The notes: generated by a model from the letters alone, not told the origin. Shown: positions 7,831 through 16,599, numbered from the stretch's first letter. The stretch: 64,000 nt of DNA from Tunturiibacter gelidiferens (GCF_013410115.1 NZ_JACCCV010000001.1:62001-126000), one strand, 5' to 3'. Made by a program: numbers and translations.

Positions 7831-9378
7831 GTGATCGCAGCATCCGTCTCGCCCGCACGCCCGGCCCGCTCTCGCTTCCTCGGAACCACCGCCCTCCTCG
7901 CCTGCACCCTCCTGCACGCACAACAGCCGCTCGCCACCGGCAAGCCCATCACCCCCGCACCAGCCGACCCCGCCATCGCCGCAGCCCTCGCGCAAATCTC
8001 CCCCGACCACATCAAAGCCACCATCACCAAACTCGTCTCCTTCAACAACCGCAGCACCCTCTCCAGCATGGACACTGACCTCGCCCCCAACACCGGCGTC
8101 AACGCCGCTGCCGACTGGATCGAGTCCGAGTTCAAATCCATCTCCACCGCCTGCAACAACTGCCTCGAAGTAAAGCGCGACACCTTCACCGAACCCGCCA
8201 GCTCCGTACCAAATGCCCGCATCACCAAACCCACAAAGATCTCGAACGTCTACGCCATCCTCCGCGGCACCGACCCCGCACAGGTCGCCCGCATGGTCCT
8301 CGTCACCGGCCACTACGACTCCCGCAACTCGAAGAACGAAAACACCCACGACCCCGCCCCCGGAGCCAACGACGACGCCAGCGGAGTAGCCGTCTCCCTC
8401 GAATCCGCCCGCGTCCTCTCCAAACTCAAGTTCCCCGGCACCATCGTCTTCGTAGCCGTAGCCGGAGAAGAACAAGGCCTAAACGGCAGCGCCCACCTGG
8501 CCAAACTCGCGCGTGAAGAAAACTGGCAGCTCGAAGCCGTCCTCAACAACGACATCGTCGGCGGCGACACCACCCCCGGCAGCACCACGCCGCCCAACAT
8601 CCAGGACAAGACCACCGTCCGCGTCTTCTCCGAAGGCATCCCCGCCAATGCCACCCCCGACCAACTCCGCACCATCGAAAATCTCGGCGCCGAAGGCGAC
8701 TCCCCCTCCCGCGAACTCGCCCGCGCCATCGTCGACGTCTCCTCCACCTACTTCCACCCCACCTCGCAGCGCCTCTCCGCCGGAACCCCCGCCAACCGCC
8801 CCCACAGCACGGCCATGCACATGATCCCCGCCTTCCACCCCGTCCTCATCTTCCGTCGCGACCGCTTCCTCCGCGGCGGCGACCACACCAGCTTCAACCA
8901 GGAGGGCTTCGCCGCCGTCCGCTTCACCGAGTGGACCGAAAACTTCAACCACCAGCACCAGGACGTCCGCGTAGAAAACGGCACCCAATACGGCGACCTC
9001 CTCCAGTTCGTCGACTTCAACTACGTCGCCAACGTAGCCCGCCTCAACGCCGCCACCCTCGCCACCCTCGCCTCCGCCCCCGGCGAGCCGCAGAATGTCC
9101 GCACCCTCACCACCGCCCTCGACAACAACACCGAGCTCACCTGGCAGCCCCCCGCCGGCGCTCCCGCCAGCACCACCTACGAGGTCGTCTTTCGCGAGAC
9201 CGACCAGCCCGTCTGGACCGACTCCGAGGCCGCAGGCTCCTCCCTCAACCTCAAGCTAGCCATCTCCAAAGACAACGTAGTCTTCGCCGTCCGTTCCGTC
9301 GACCCCGCCGGCCACCGCAGCATAGCCGTCCTCCCCACACCCGAACGCGGCCAGCGCCCCCCAACCCCGGCAAAATAG
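7831..9378 (+). CDS. M28 family secreted aminopeptidase-like protein
   Basis: 515 residues. I chose GTG 7831 because AAGGAG at 7816-7821 sits 9 bases before it; an in-frame TTG at 7810 would put that site inside the gene. A signal peptide covers about residues 1-29. The M28 metal ligands are all visible: H161 (TGHYDS), D181 (GANDDASG), E213/E214 (GEEQG), D241 (NNDIVGGD) and H352 (GDHTSF). The last ~90 residues (from about 425) look like a fibronectin-III-type sandwich ([20 protein letters not shown]). It should be an exported zinc exopeptidase that trims peptides for nutrition. Repeat A2 starts 5 bp after its stop. Confidence 0.9.
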   Translation: MIAASVSPARPARSRFLGTTALLACTLLHAQQPLATGKPITPAPADPAIAAALAQISPDHIKATITKLVSFNNRSTLSSMDTDLAPNTGVNAAADWIESEFKSISTACNNCLEVKRDTFTEPASSVPNARITKPTKISNVYAILRGTDPAQVARMVLVTGHYDSRNSKNENTHDPAPGANDDASGVAVSLESARVLSKLKFPGTIVFVAVAGEEQGLNGSAHLAKLAREENWQLEAVLNNDIVGGDTTPGSTTPPNIQDKTTVRVFSEGIPANATPDQLRTIENLGAEGDSPSRELARAIVDVSSTYFHPTSQRLSAGTPANRPHSTAMHMIPAFHPVLIFRRDRFLRGGDHTSFNQEGFAAVRFTEWTENFNHQHQDVRVENGTQYGDLLQFVDFNYVANVARLNAATLATLASAPGEPQNVRTLTTALDNNTELTWQPPAGAPASTTYEVVFRETDQPVWTDSEAAGSSLNLKLAISKDNVVFAVRSVDPAGHRSIAVLPTPERGQRPPTPAK

Positions 9379-9382
9379 TAAT

Positions 9383-9575
9383 GTCCTGCCGGACGGTCCT
9401 CCTGCGCGGAGGGCGGTCACTTCGTGACGCGTATACCAGTCTTGCCGGAATGAGCGGCACGGGTCCTCCCGCTGGTCGGAAACATCTTCCTTCGCGACCA
9501 ACGGAAGCGCCGAGCAAAGCCCTACACAAGTCACGAAGTGACCGCCCCACGCGTAGTGGGCCCGTCCGGCAGGAC
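9383..9575. repeat. fold-back repeat A, copy 2 (complete, archetype)
   Basis: 193 bp that folds on itself. Left outer arm GTCCTGCCGGACGG (9383) pairs with right outer arm CCGTCCGGCAGGAC (ends 9575); left middle arm GCGGTCACTTCGTGAC (9413-9428) pairs with GTCACGAAGTGACCGC (9530-9545). Inner pieces related to CTCCCGNTGGTCG and CGACCAACGGAAG face each other. Several arms are also self-palindromic (GTCACTTCGTGAC, GTCCTGCCGGAC), so cruciform and cloverleaf-like foldings compete. It starts 5 bp after the M28 stop. Confidence 0.92.
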
Positions 9576-9650
9576 ACAGCGCTCGAAAACAGCTTATATT
9601 GCTTCCAGGCAAAACGGAGTTCCTGGCCGGATGACAGGAGGTCACACCCA

Positions 9651-9920
9651 ATGCTGAACAAAACTTTCACCGCCACCCTGCAAAAGAGCCCTGCCAAAGG
9701 TGGTTGGACCTACGTCGTCTGGCCCGACTCAGTAAAATTCTTCGGCACGCGAGGACTCGTCAAAGTCACCGGAAAGATCGATGGCCACCCCTTCCGCAGT
9801 TCTTTCATGGCCCTCGGCGACGGCACCCATAAACTGCCCGTCAAGGCAGACATCCGTAAAACCATCAACAAACAGCCAGGCGACAAGGTAAAGGTGCTGC
9901 TCGAAGATCGCATCGACTAA
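9651..9920 (+). CDS. DUF1905 domain protein
   Basis: 89 residues comprising one DUF1905 domain: [20 protein letters not shown] at the N-terminus, then [21 protein letters not shown] and [20 protein letters not shown]. The family is a small beta-barrel often fused to YdeI/OmpD-like DUF domains; its biochemical role is unknown. AGGAGG (9636-9641) gives a strong ribosome site 9 bases before the ATG. It is isolated: repeat A2 upstream, 144 bp to the next gene. Confidence 0.88.
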   Translation: MLNKTFTATLQKSPAKGGWTYVVWPDSVKFFGTRGLVKVTGKIDGHPFRSSFMALGDGTHKLPVKADIRKTINKQPGDKVKVLLEDRID

Positions 9921-10064
9921 ATCCGGAAACAACAGCGTGTAAATCCGCAGACCAACAGCAAGGCGTCCCGTTTTGATGAAAAAATCAGCGCCGTCCGCGC
10001 AAATCGGCGCAAACTCTCCCCGCCACCGGACCGGAGAACCTATGATGAAATAAGAAAAGCATCC

Positions 10065-10892
10065 ATGCCTCGCTCCGGCCCCATCTCGCTCGCTCTCCCC
10101 GCCTTCGAAGGCACCACCCGCAAGCTCATCCTTCTGAACGTCGGAACCTTCTTCGGCCTTCTCCTCCTCCGCTGGCTCGCCCCGGGACTTCAGGCCGTCC
10201 TCCTCGCCCACCTCATCCTCGAGCCCCTCGCCGTCCTCCACGGCGAAATCTGGCAGCTCCTCACCTACTCCTTCGTCGAGCAGGGCATCCTCGGCATCCT
10301 CTTCGGTATGCTCACCCTCTGGTTCACCGGCTCCCTCCTCGAGCCCTCCTTCGGCGGCCGCTGGCTGGCCGAGCTCTACCTCACCTCCGTCATCGGCGGC
10401 GCCATCCTCGCCTCCGCCCTCTCCTTCACCCACGTCCTCGGCCTGCGTCCCGACATCGTCGCCGCCGGAGCCTGGTCCGGCATCTTCGGCCTCATGGTCG
10501 CCATCGCCATGATCTTCGGCGACCAGGAGTTTCTCCTCTGGTTTGTCCTTCGCATCAAGGCCAAGTACATGGTCGCGATCTACATCCTCATCGCCATCGC
10601 CATTCTGCTCAAGCAGGCCGACAGCTTCAACGCTCTCATCCAGCTCTCGGGCGCCCTCTGCGGTGCGCTCTTCGTCAAATTCGCTCCCCGCCGCGGCCTC
10701 GCCTTCGCCGTCTCCGAGCGCTACTTCGGCGTCCGCAACCGCTACTACCGCTGGAAGCGCCGCCGCGCCGCCCGCAAGTTCGAGGTCTACATGAAGAAGC
10801 AGAACCGCGAGGTCCACTTCGACAAAGACGGCCGCTACGTCGACCCCGACGAGCTCCGCAAGAACCCCAACGACAAGCGCTGGATGAACTAG
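10065..10892 (+). CDS. rhomboid-fold membrane protein, catalytic residues degenerate
   Basis: 275 residues with six hydrophobic segments in the rhomboid arrangement. EIWQLLTYSFVEQG matches the rhomboid L1/TM2 region, GMLTLWFTGSLLE follows, and the serine motif appears as A136-W-S138-G139 instead of GxSG. The His/Asn residues of TM2 (HxxxHxxxN) are replaced by E, G and G, and the TM6 catalytic His is Q193 (IQLSGALCG). The cytoplasmic tail (about 225-275) is basic and ends DELRKNPNDKRWMN, like the short domain that often follows acidobacterial rhomboids. The fold is clear; protease activity is doubtful. Could act as a client-binding pseudoprotease. Confidence 0.82.
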   Translation: MPRSGPISLALPAFEGTTRKLILLNVGTFFGLLLLRWLAPGLQAVLLAHLILEPLAVLHGEIWQLLTYSFVEQGILGILFGMLTLWFTGSLLEPSFGGRWLAELYLTSVIGGAILASALSFTHVLGLRPDIVAAGAWSGIFGLMVAIAMIFGDQEFLLWFVLRIKAKYMVAIYILIAIAILLKQADSFNALIQLSGALCGALFVKFAPRRGLAFAVSERYFGVRNRYYRWKRRRAARKFEVYMKKQNREVHFDKDGRYVDPDELRKNPNDKRWMN

Positions 10893-10973
10893 CCAAGCGC
10901 TGGATGAAAAGGAGTGCACGTCACCGCAGGGTGCTCTAGCGGCATTCCGTTGACGGCGAAGAGATCTCTCATC

Positions 10974-11046
10974 GCGACCATCGGGAGCGCCAACCTAAGG
11001 GGTATACCCGTCACGAAGTGACCGCCCCGCGCGCAGCGGAGAGACC
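10974..11046. repeat. fold-back repeat A, copy 3 (partial, right half)
   Basis: GCGACCATCGGGAGCG, GGTATACCCGTCACGAAG and TGACCGCCCCGCGCGCAG are right-arm and inner pieces of repeat A; the outer GTCCGGCAGGAC is lost. It lies between the rhomboid-like gene (stop 10892) and the converging lipoprotein gene (stop 11074). Confidence 0.82.
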
Positions 11047-11073
11047 TGCTCCCCTCAAAACGGCCCAGGCCAT

Positions 11074-11634
11074 CTACCGCGAAGCCACCGTCAAGCTGCC
11101 AAACGCCTGCTGATAATTCGCGCTCCAAACCCCCTCCGCATCCTCGCTCTGCAGATAAACCCGCTTCTCCCCGGCAAACTCCGGTGCAAACTCCACCACA
11201 AGATTCACCGTCAAACTCTTCCCCTCAATCTCCGACGAAGCCCCCGCCGCCATCACCGTGCACTGCGAGTTCTTCAACATCGCCCCGCTCCCCACCCTCG
11301 CCGCATGACTCCCCCACACTCCACCCATATTCGGCACCAGGTCAATCTCCTGCGCCCGCACGTCGTATCGCACCAGGCACTCCTTCGCCGACCACCCCCT
11401 CTGCTCTCCCGGCCGCACGTTACTCGACATCACCGACACCGTGACCTCACGAATATGCCCGCCCCCTTTAGGATCCTGAAAGGTCGCCGCAATTCTCTGC
11501 TCGTATCCCTCGCCACGCGACACAACAACCGACACCGGAGTCGACGAATCCATCCTCATAGGAGCCACCCGCCTGCATCCCGTCAGCAAAGACCCGCAGA
11601 CAATCGCCACCGCAATCACCCTCACATCCCGCAC
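11074..11634 (-). CDS. lipoprotein with acidobacterial beta-sandwich domain
   Basis: 186 residues. A lipoprotein signal ends in L17-T-G-C20, so the mature protein should be lipid-anchored. The remainder reads like the exported domain found many times in acidobacterial proteins: FQDPKGGGHIREVTVSV, VRYDV, LVPNMGGVWG, LKNSQCTVMAAG and LTVNLVVEF. The pattern (NSQC followed by an alternating LTVNL strand) is what I rely on. No enzyme motif is present; a binding or structural role is the most I would infer. It converges on the rhomboid-like gene with repeat A3 between them. Confidence 0.75.
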   Translation of the reverse strand: MRDVRVIAVAIVCGSLLTGCRRVAPMRMDSSTPVSVVVSRGEGYEQRIAATFQDPKGGGHIREVTVSVMSSNVRPGEQRGWSAKECLVRYDVRAQEIDLVPNMGGVWGSHAARVGSGAMLKNSQCTVMAAGASSEIEGKSLTVNLVVEFAPEFAGEKRVYLQSEDAEGVWSANYQQAFGSLTVASR

Positions 11635-11800
11635 GCCAGCCCTCCCAGAACCAACCTGCCCTCTTCAGCCAGCCCTCAGATTCAAGAAACTTACCGAAGA
11701 AGGCTTCGCTCTGCCTAGACCTCAAGAACGAATTCCGGAGATTTCTCACTGCCCTAAAATTCAACCGCCTCACTTGTTGAACCACCGTTCCCGTAACCGT

Positions 11801-11840
11801 GTCATTCCGACTAAAGCGCAGCGAAGTGAAGGAACCAGCA
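11801..11840 (-). repeat. degenerate repeat B copy
   Basis: GTCATTCCGACTAAAGCGCA followed by GCGAAGTGAAGGAACCAGCA is a diverged, inverted version of repeat B (compare 20033-20079). The two ends match and the centre is expanded. Confidence 0.5.
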
Positions 11841-11983
11841 TCTCGCCAGACCCCACAAAACCGAGCATTCCCCAGAAAAAACACTGTCAACCCCACAAAC
11901 CATCTAACCAAAACAAAACAAACAAGATCGACGTGGCGCATTAGTTTCACTCAACTTGGTAAACTTGAAAGGTAGAGATCTCA

Positions 11984-12018
11984 AAAGCCCCGAGCCAAAG
12001 CTTGGGGCTTTCGTTTTT
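11984..12018 (+). terminator. Rho-independent terminator
   Basis: AAAGCCCC (11984-11991) pairs with GGGGCTTT (12004-12011), followed by CGTTTTT. No plus-strand gene lies directly upstream, so it either ends a small RNA started near 11950 (a TAAACT box is present) or attenuates transcription into the gene at 12161. Confidence 0.8.
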
Positions 12019-12160
12019 AAACCTAAACCCTTTAGAAAGACGTATTTGCCGCTAACCCCAATGGTTGCACGAATTTAGCAAAACGACAATTTGTCATCTT
12101 GTTGCAAACATTCAACTTATACGGAAATAACCCCCCAGGGGGTACTCCAGGAGAGGCACC

Positions 12161-12607
12161 ATGGAATATCCAATCTGCCGTCACATCAAGACCAACGGTC
12201 TGCAATGCCACGCGCCCGCCCTCACCGGCGGCGACTACTGCTACTTCCACAATCGCCTCCACGTCCGCCACGCGCAGTTCCGGCCCAACGACATCTCTCG
12301 CCCCTACTTCACTGCCGGCCGAGATCTGGAGCTGTGCGCTCTCGAAGACCGCGAGGCGGTTCAGTTTGCACTCTCCGTGGTCATCAACGCGCTCGCCACC
12401 AACCGCATCGACACCAAGCGCGCCACGGCGCTCCTCTACGGACTTCAGCTGGCCTCGTCCAACGCCGTCCGTCTCAACAACACTCCGGAGACACCCGATG
12501 TGGTCCGCGCCGTCGAGTCCTCGAACGACGGCCTCGACCTCGCCGAACCCGGAGCCATCATGGAAGTCTTCACTCGCCTTGAGCTCGAGCAGAGCACAAG
12601 CTCATAG
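12161..12607 (+). CDS. acidobacterial C3H zinc-knuckle protein, function unknown
   Basis: 148 residues. The N-terminus has a compact metal-binding pattern C6-x9-C16-x10-C27-x2-H30 (ICRHIKTNGLQC, then GGDYCYFH), similar to DUF5763-like knuckles. The second half holds ALEDREAVQFALSVVINALA and DTKRATALLYGLQLAS, helical blocks that I associate with a family found in many copies in acidobacterial genomes. Function is unknown; the knuckle suggests nucleic-acid or protein binding. An AGGAGAG ribosome site precedes the ATG. Repeat A4 begins 7 bp after the stop. Confidence 0.78.
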   Translation: MEYPICRHIKTNGLQCHAPALTGGDYCYFHNRLHVRHAQFRPNDISRPYFTAGRDLELCALEDREAVQFALSVVINALATNRIDTKRATALLYGLQLASSNAVRLNNTPETPDVVRAVESSNDGLDLAEPGAIMEVFTRLELEQSTSS

Positions 12608-12613
12608 ATGCCT

Positions 12614-12835
12614 GTCCTGCCGGACGGGCCCGCTACGCGCGGCGCGGTCACTTCGTGACTTGTATACCGGCTTCGCCCCGGCGCTCCCGATGGTCGCGAA
12701 CGAATCTTGATCCCGACCATCGGGAGGACCAGCCGAAGGGGTATACCCGTCACGAAGTGACCGCGCGAATCGGGGTCCCCACAAACAGGTCTTCGTTTGT
12801 GGGGTGACAAAGCGCAGTGGGCCCAAGCGGCAGCG
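12614..12835. repeat. fold-back repeat A, copy 4 (complete, with nested insertion)
   Basis: 222 bp. Left arm GTCCTGCCGGACGGGCCC (12614) and GCGGTCACTTCGTGAC are present; the inner pair CTCCCGATGGTCG / CGACCATCGGGAG is perfect; GGTATACCCGTCACGAAG (12740) begins the right arm. The right arm is then interrupted near 12765-12810 by a different palindrome, CCCCACAAAC / GTTTGTGGGG around a short loop, before AGTGGGCCCAAGCGGCAG resumes. It fills the whole space between the stop of the zinc-knuckle gene and the stop of aspS. Confidence 0.9.
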
Positions 12836-14692
12836 CTAGCTTCTAACCGAGGTCTTCAAATGCAGCTCCCGCATCTGCTGATCGCTAACCGGCGTAGGCG
12901 CATCGACCATCAGGTCGATCGCCTTCGCCGTCTTCGGAAACGCAATCACCTCACGGAGGCTAGTCGCACCAGCAAGTATCATCACAATCCGGTCCAGCCC
13001 CAGCGCAATGCCGCCATGCGGAGGCGTGCCGTACTCCAGCGCATCCAGGAAGAAGCCAAACCGCTCCTTCGCCTCTGCGTCCGACATGCCCAGCGACCGG
13101 AAGATCTCGGCCTGCACATCCTGCCGGTGAATACGAATCGAGCCCGAACCAAGCTCCGTTCCATTCAGCACGATGTCGTAAGCAAGCGCCCGCACAGCGC
13201 CCTTATCGTTCGTTAGCTTGCCCGACTTGATGTCCTCTTCATGCGGAGAGGTGAACGGATGATGCGCCGCATTCCAAACCTTGGTCTCCTCATCCCACTC
13301 ATACATCGGGAAGTCGGTGACCCAGAGAAACTTGAAGTCAGCCTCGGTACCAGTCTTCACAAACCGTCCATGCTTGTCGGCAAACTTAGTGGCAAGCTGC
13401 AACCGCAAAGCACCAACCCGCTTATAGATCCACTGCGGATCGAAGTTCCACTTAGCCGGAGCACCAATCTTGGGAGTAACAACAATGATCAGATCGGCAG
13501 CATCAACCTGGCTCGCAGCACCTTCAAACCGAGTCTGCTCCTCCGACAGCTTCGCCTCAATCACAGAAGCTAACGGAGCAAACGCATCATTCGTCTTCAA
13601 CCGAGCCACATCCAGAAAGTCCAAGCCGCAGTCGCCAAACGTAGCGCGAATCTCCTCCACCAGCGCACGCTTCTGCGTCCCGCTCAGCATACCCGCCTTG
13701 GGAATTACAAACCCAAGCACCGGCAGCTCTTTCTCAATCTTCAACGTCTCCCTCAACTCAGGAGTCAACTCATCAGTCAGCGAAACCATCGCCGGCAGCC
13801 GCATATCCGGCTTGTCGATCCCGTAGTTCTTGATCGCATCGTCATAAGTCATCTGCACAAAAGGAGTCGTCAACGAGATCGAAGCCGTCTTGAACGCAGC
13901 AGTCAGAAAACCCTCGACGACGCGAAACACCTTCTCCTGCTGGGGAAAGCTCATCTCAAGGTCGATCTGGGTAAACTCCGGCTGCCGATCTGCACGTAGA
14001 TCCTCATCGCGGAAGCAACGAGCAATCTGAAAATACTTATCGAATCCCGAGATCATCAGGATCTGCTTGAAGATCTGCGGCGACTGCGGCAGCGCATAGA
14101 AGCTGCCCGCATGCACCCTGCTCGGCACCAGGTAGTCACGCGCTCCCTCAGGCGTAGAACGCGTCATGAAAGGAGTCTCAATCTCAAGAAAGCCCTGCTC
14201 AACAAGGAAGTTGCGAATCGCCATCGCAACCCTGCTGCGCAGCGCGAAGTTATGCTGCATCTCCGTGCGTCGCAGATCGAGATAGCGATACTTCAACCGC
14301 ACCTCTTCGTTCGCAATCGCATCTTCCGCAGGGGAGAATGGAGGAGTCTTAGCCTCGTTCAGTAGCAACAACTCGCTCGCAACCACCTCAATCGCACCAG
14401 TAGGCATATTGGGGTTCTCAAGCCCCGCACCACGCCGCCGAACCTTACCCTTCACCGCAACAACGTACTCCGACCGCGCAGCCTCAGCCTTAGCATGTGC
14501 CTCGCCGGACACCTCTTTGTCGAGCACGACCTGAGTAATCCCACTCCGGTCCCGCACATCGAGAAAGATCAGGTTCCCATGGTCGCGACGGCGATTCACC
14601 CAGCCCATCAACACCACCGGCTGCCCATCTTGCTCCACGCGAAGCTCGCCACATATATGGGTCCGCTGCAAACTACCTAAAAAATCCAACAT
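12836..14692 (-). CDS. aspS: aspartate--tRNA ligase
   Basis: 618 residues from the ATG at 14692 (MLDFLGSLQRTHICGELR). It charges tRNA-Asp (class II enzyme). The N-terminal OB fold (VVLMGWVNRRRDHGNLIFLD) is followed by class II motifs: GFLEIETPFMTRSTPEGARD, CFRDEDLRADRQPEFTQID and GIALGLDRIVMILAG. The region between about residues 290 and 430 is the GAD-type insertion of bacterial AspRS, so this is the full bacterial enzyme. In-frame codons continue to 14776, inside hisS, but match no AspRS. A GTG at 14704 is an alternative start. It lies 61 bp downstream of hisS and is likely co-transcribed. Confidence 0.97.
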   Translation of the reverse strand: MLDFLGSLQRTHICGELRVEQDGQPVVLMGWVNRRRDHGNLIFLDVRDRSGITQVVLDKEVSGEAHAKAEAARSEYVVAVKGKVRRRGAGLENPNMPTGAIEVVASELLLLNEAKTPPFSPAEDAIANEEVRLKYRYLDLRRTEMQHNFALRSRVAMAIRNFLVEQGFLEIETPFMTRSTPEGARDYLVPSRVHAGSFYALPQSPQIFKQILMISGFDKYFQIARCFRDEDLRADRQPEFTQIDLEMSFPQQEKVFRVVEGFLTAAFKTASISLTTPFVQMTYDDAIKNYGIDKPDMRLPAMVSLTDELTPELRETLKIEKELPVLGFVIPKAGMLSGTQKRALVEEIRATFGDCGLDFLDVARLKTNDAFAPLASVIEAKLSEEQTRFEGAASQVDAADLIIVVTPKIGAPAKWNFDPQWIYKRVGALRLQLATKFADKHGRFVKTGTEADFKFLWVTDFPMYEWDEETKVWNAAHHPFTSPHEEDIKSGKLTNDKGAVRALAYDIVLNGTELGSGSIRIHRQDVQAEIFRSLGMSDAEAKERFGFFLDALEYGTPPHGGIALGLDRIVMILAGATSLREVIAFPKTAKAIDLMVDAPTPVSDQQMRELHLKTSVRS

Positions 14693-14753
14693 GATCTCAT
14701 TCACTTTCAAAATCGAAGTCGCTCGCGAGGAGCTAATCAGGAAGCAGAGTTCA

Positions 14754-16046
14754 CTAAGCGCGCAGAAAGCCTGCAAGCTCAGCGCGAGGAACCTTCGTCT
14801 GCTCTCCAGCGCTAAAGTCTTTAACCGTCAGAATACCCGATGAAACCTCATCTTCGCCGACAATCACCATTCTCCGAGCGAGCTTATCGGCAGCCTCGAA
14901 GGACTTCTTCAGCCGGAAACTTCCATCTCCAACCTCAACCGAAAGTCCCGCGCGACGAAGCTCCTGAGCCAGCGCAAGCGCAGCAGCATTTCGCTCAACT
15001 CCCATCGGAGCAACGAACGCATCGAGCTTCCGCTCCTTCGCCGCAGATTCCTGCGCCTGAAGCGTAAGGATCAACCGATCTTCGCCAATCGCGAACCCGA
15101 TTCCAGGAGCCTTCGGACCACCAAGCATCTCCGACAATCCGTCGTATCTTCCTCCACCAAGCAAAGCGTTCTGAGTCCCCAAACCGCTTCCATCAGGCAC
15201 AGTGAACTCGAACGTCGTCCGTGTGTAGTAGTCCAAACCACGAACCAGCCGAGGATTCACCGTATAAGCAACTCCACAAACATCAAGCGCAGCAAGCACC
15301 TGCGCAAAGTGCTCCTTGCTCGCCTCATCCAGGAAGTCGGCGATCTTCGGCAGACCGTTGATGATCTCCTGATCTCCAGCATCCTTCGAGTCCAGCACGC
15401 GCAGCGGATTCGTCTCCGCGCGACGTTGGTTATCTGCACTCATCTTGTCCTTCACCGGAGCCAAAGCCTCACGCAGCGCAGCAATGTACTTCGGCCGATC
15501 CGTCGACGAACCAACCGAGTTCACCTCAAGCTTCCACCCCTTCACGCCCAACTCGTTCAGGAAGGTAGAAAGCATCTCCAGAACCTCAGCATCACGCAGG
15601 GCACTATCAGCACCAGACCAGGCCGGACCAAGCACTTCCGCCCCAATCTGCCAGAACTGACGATATCGTCCACGCTGCGGTCGCTCGCGCCGGAACTGCG
15701 GCCCAATGTAGAACAGCTTCTGCAGCATTCCAGTATCCGCAAGCTTGTGCTCGATATACGCACGCACAACTCCAGCCGTATTCTCCGGCCGCAACGTCAG
15801 GCTCTGCGCGGTATCACTATCAGCCCGCGTGCGATCCTCCCACGTATACATCTCCTTGGAGACAATGTCCGTCTCCTCGCCCACACCACGCGCGAACAGC
15901 GACGTGTCCTCGAAGATCGGTGTGCGAATCTCCCCAAATCCATAGCGTGCAAAGACGGCTCTCGCCGTAGCCTCCACATAGTTCCAAAGCGCCGTCTCGG
16001 GAGGCAACAAGTCCCGAGTCCCGCGTACTGCCTTCAAAGTAGCCAT
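14754..16046 (-). CDS. hisS: histidine--tRNA ligase
   Basis: 430 residues from the ATG at 16046 (MATLKAVRGTRDLLPPE), the usual HisRS N-terminus; upstream in-frame codons overlap nothing conserved. Class II motifs are visible: RTPIFEDTSLFARGVGEETD, RERPQRGRYRQFWQIGAE (motif 2), the histidine-specific LVRGLDYYTRTTFEF and GGGRYDGLSEMLGG (motif 3). The C-terminal anticodon-binding domain begins near residue 330. It lies 31 bp after the gamma carbonic anhydrase gene and 61 bp before aspS on the same strand. Confidence 0.97.
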   Translation of the reverse strand: MATLKAVRGTRDLLPPETALWNYVEATARAVFARYGFGEIRTPIFEDTSLFARGVGEETDIVSKEMYTWEDRTRADSDTAQSLTLRPENTAGVVRAYIEHKLADTGMLQKLFYIGPQFRRERPQRGRYRQFWQIGAEVLGPAWSGADSALRDAEVLEMLSTFLNELGVKGWKLEVNSVGSSTDRPKYIAALREALAPVKDKMSADNQRRAETNPLRVLDSKDAGDQEIINGLPKIADFLDEASKEHFAQVLAALDVCGVAYTVNPRLVRGLDYYTRTTFEFTVPDGSGLGTQNALLGGGRYDGLSEMLGGPKAPGIGFAIGEDRLILTLQAQESAAKERKLDAFVAPMGVERNAAALALAQELRRAGLSVEVGDGSFRLKKSFEAADKLARRMVIVGEDEVSSGILTVKDFSAGEQTKVPRAELAGFLRA

Positions 16047-16077
16047 CACTTCCAGTGTAGCGAAAGCCTCACCTGAT

Positions 16078-16599
16078 TTACGCACCAGCAGCTTCGGCCA
16101 GGTAAATCGCCGTGTAATCCAGATAGTTCTGTGCGTACTTCAGGATCAACTCCCGATCCGCATCGCCCAGTGTTCGCCTCACCTTCCCCGGAACACCCGC
16201 AACCAACGAGTTCGGCGGAATCACCGTATGCTCTGGAATGACCGCTCCCGCCGCGATGATAGATCCCTCCCCAATTCGGGCGTCGTTCAAGATGGTCGCG
16301 CCGATGCCAACCAGAACCATATCTTCCAACACGCATCCGTGCACGGTGGCATTGTGTCCGATGGTCACCAGCTCCCCTACGATCACCGGATAGAGATTGC
16401 GCATACCATGCAGAACCGCACAGTCTTGTACATTGCTCTTCGCACCGATGCGGATCGAATTCACGTCACCCCGGACGACCGCGTTCATCCAGACACTCGC
16501 TTGTTCGCCGAGGATAACGTCACCGATGATTTGAGCTGACAGATCGACGTAGGAGCTGGCAGGAATTGTCGGTGTGTGTGTCTGGTAAGTGCGAATCAT
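16078..16599 (-). CDS. gamma carbonic anhydrase family protein
   Basis: 173 residues in hexapeptide-repeat units that form a left-handed beta-helix (SAQIIGDVILGEQASVWMNAV and following). The three zinc-binding His are present as H64, H82 and H87 (AVLHGMRN; TIGHNATVHG), with the family's 5-residue spacing between the last two. Members reversibly hydrate CO2 or act as acyl/ferripyochelin-binding homologues; activity cannot be read from sequence. An in-frame TTG at 16605 is better spaced from GAGGG and could be the real start, adding two residues. Upstream is the divergent rpsU. Confidence 0.88.
   Translation of the reverse strand: MIRTYQTHTPTIPASSYVDLSAQIIGDVILGEQASVWMNAVVRGDVNSIRIGAKSNVQDCAVLHGMRNLYPVIVGELVTIGHNATVHGCVLEDMVLVGIGATILNDARIGEGSIIAAGAVIPEHTVIPPNSLVAGVPGKVRRTLGDADRELILKYAQNYLDYTAIYLAEAAGA

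Larger units (their letters stand above)
11635..12160. other. intergenic region upstream of zinc-knuckle gene
   Basis: 526 bp. The lipoprotein promoter should lie at the left end. A degenerate copy of repeat B (11801-11840) and a strong terminator (11984-12018) are entered separately. Between the terminator and the next ATG there is an AT-richer stretch with GACAATTTGTC (about 12084), a short palindrome that could bind a regulator, and a GGGGG/CCCCC palindrome just before the ribosome site. An apparent minus-strand ORF across here is a translated repeat, not a gene. Confidence 0.5.

Noticed and set aside
9729..10919. 396-codon minus-strand frame opposite the rhomboid-like gene
   Set aside because: Val/Glu/Asp/Gly-rich antisense shadow of C-ending codons.
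11468..11950. 160-codon minus-strand frame with DAGSFTSLRFSRNDT
   Set aside because: That stretch is a translated repeat B copy; the frame overlaps the lipoprotein gene.
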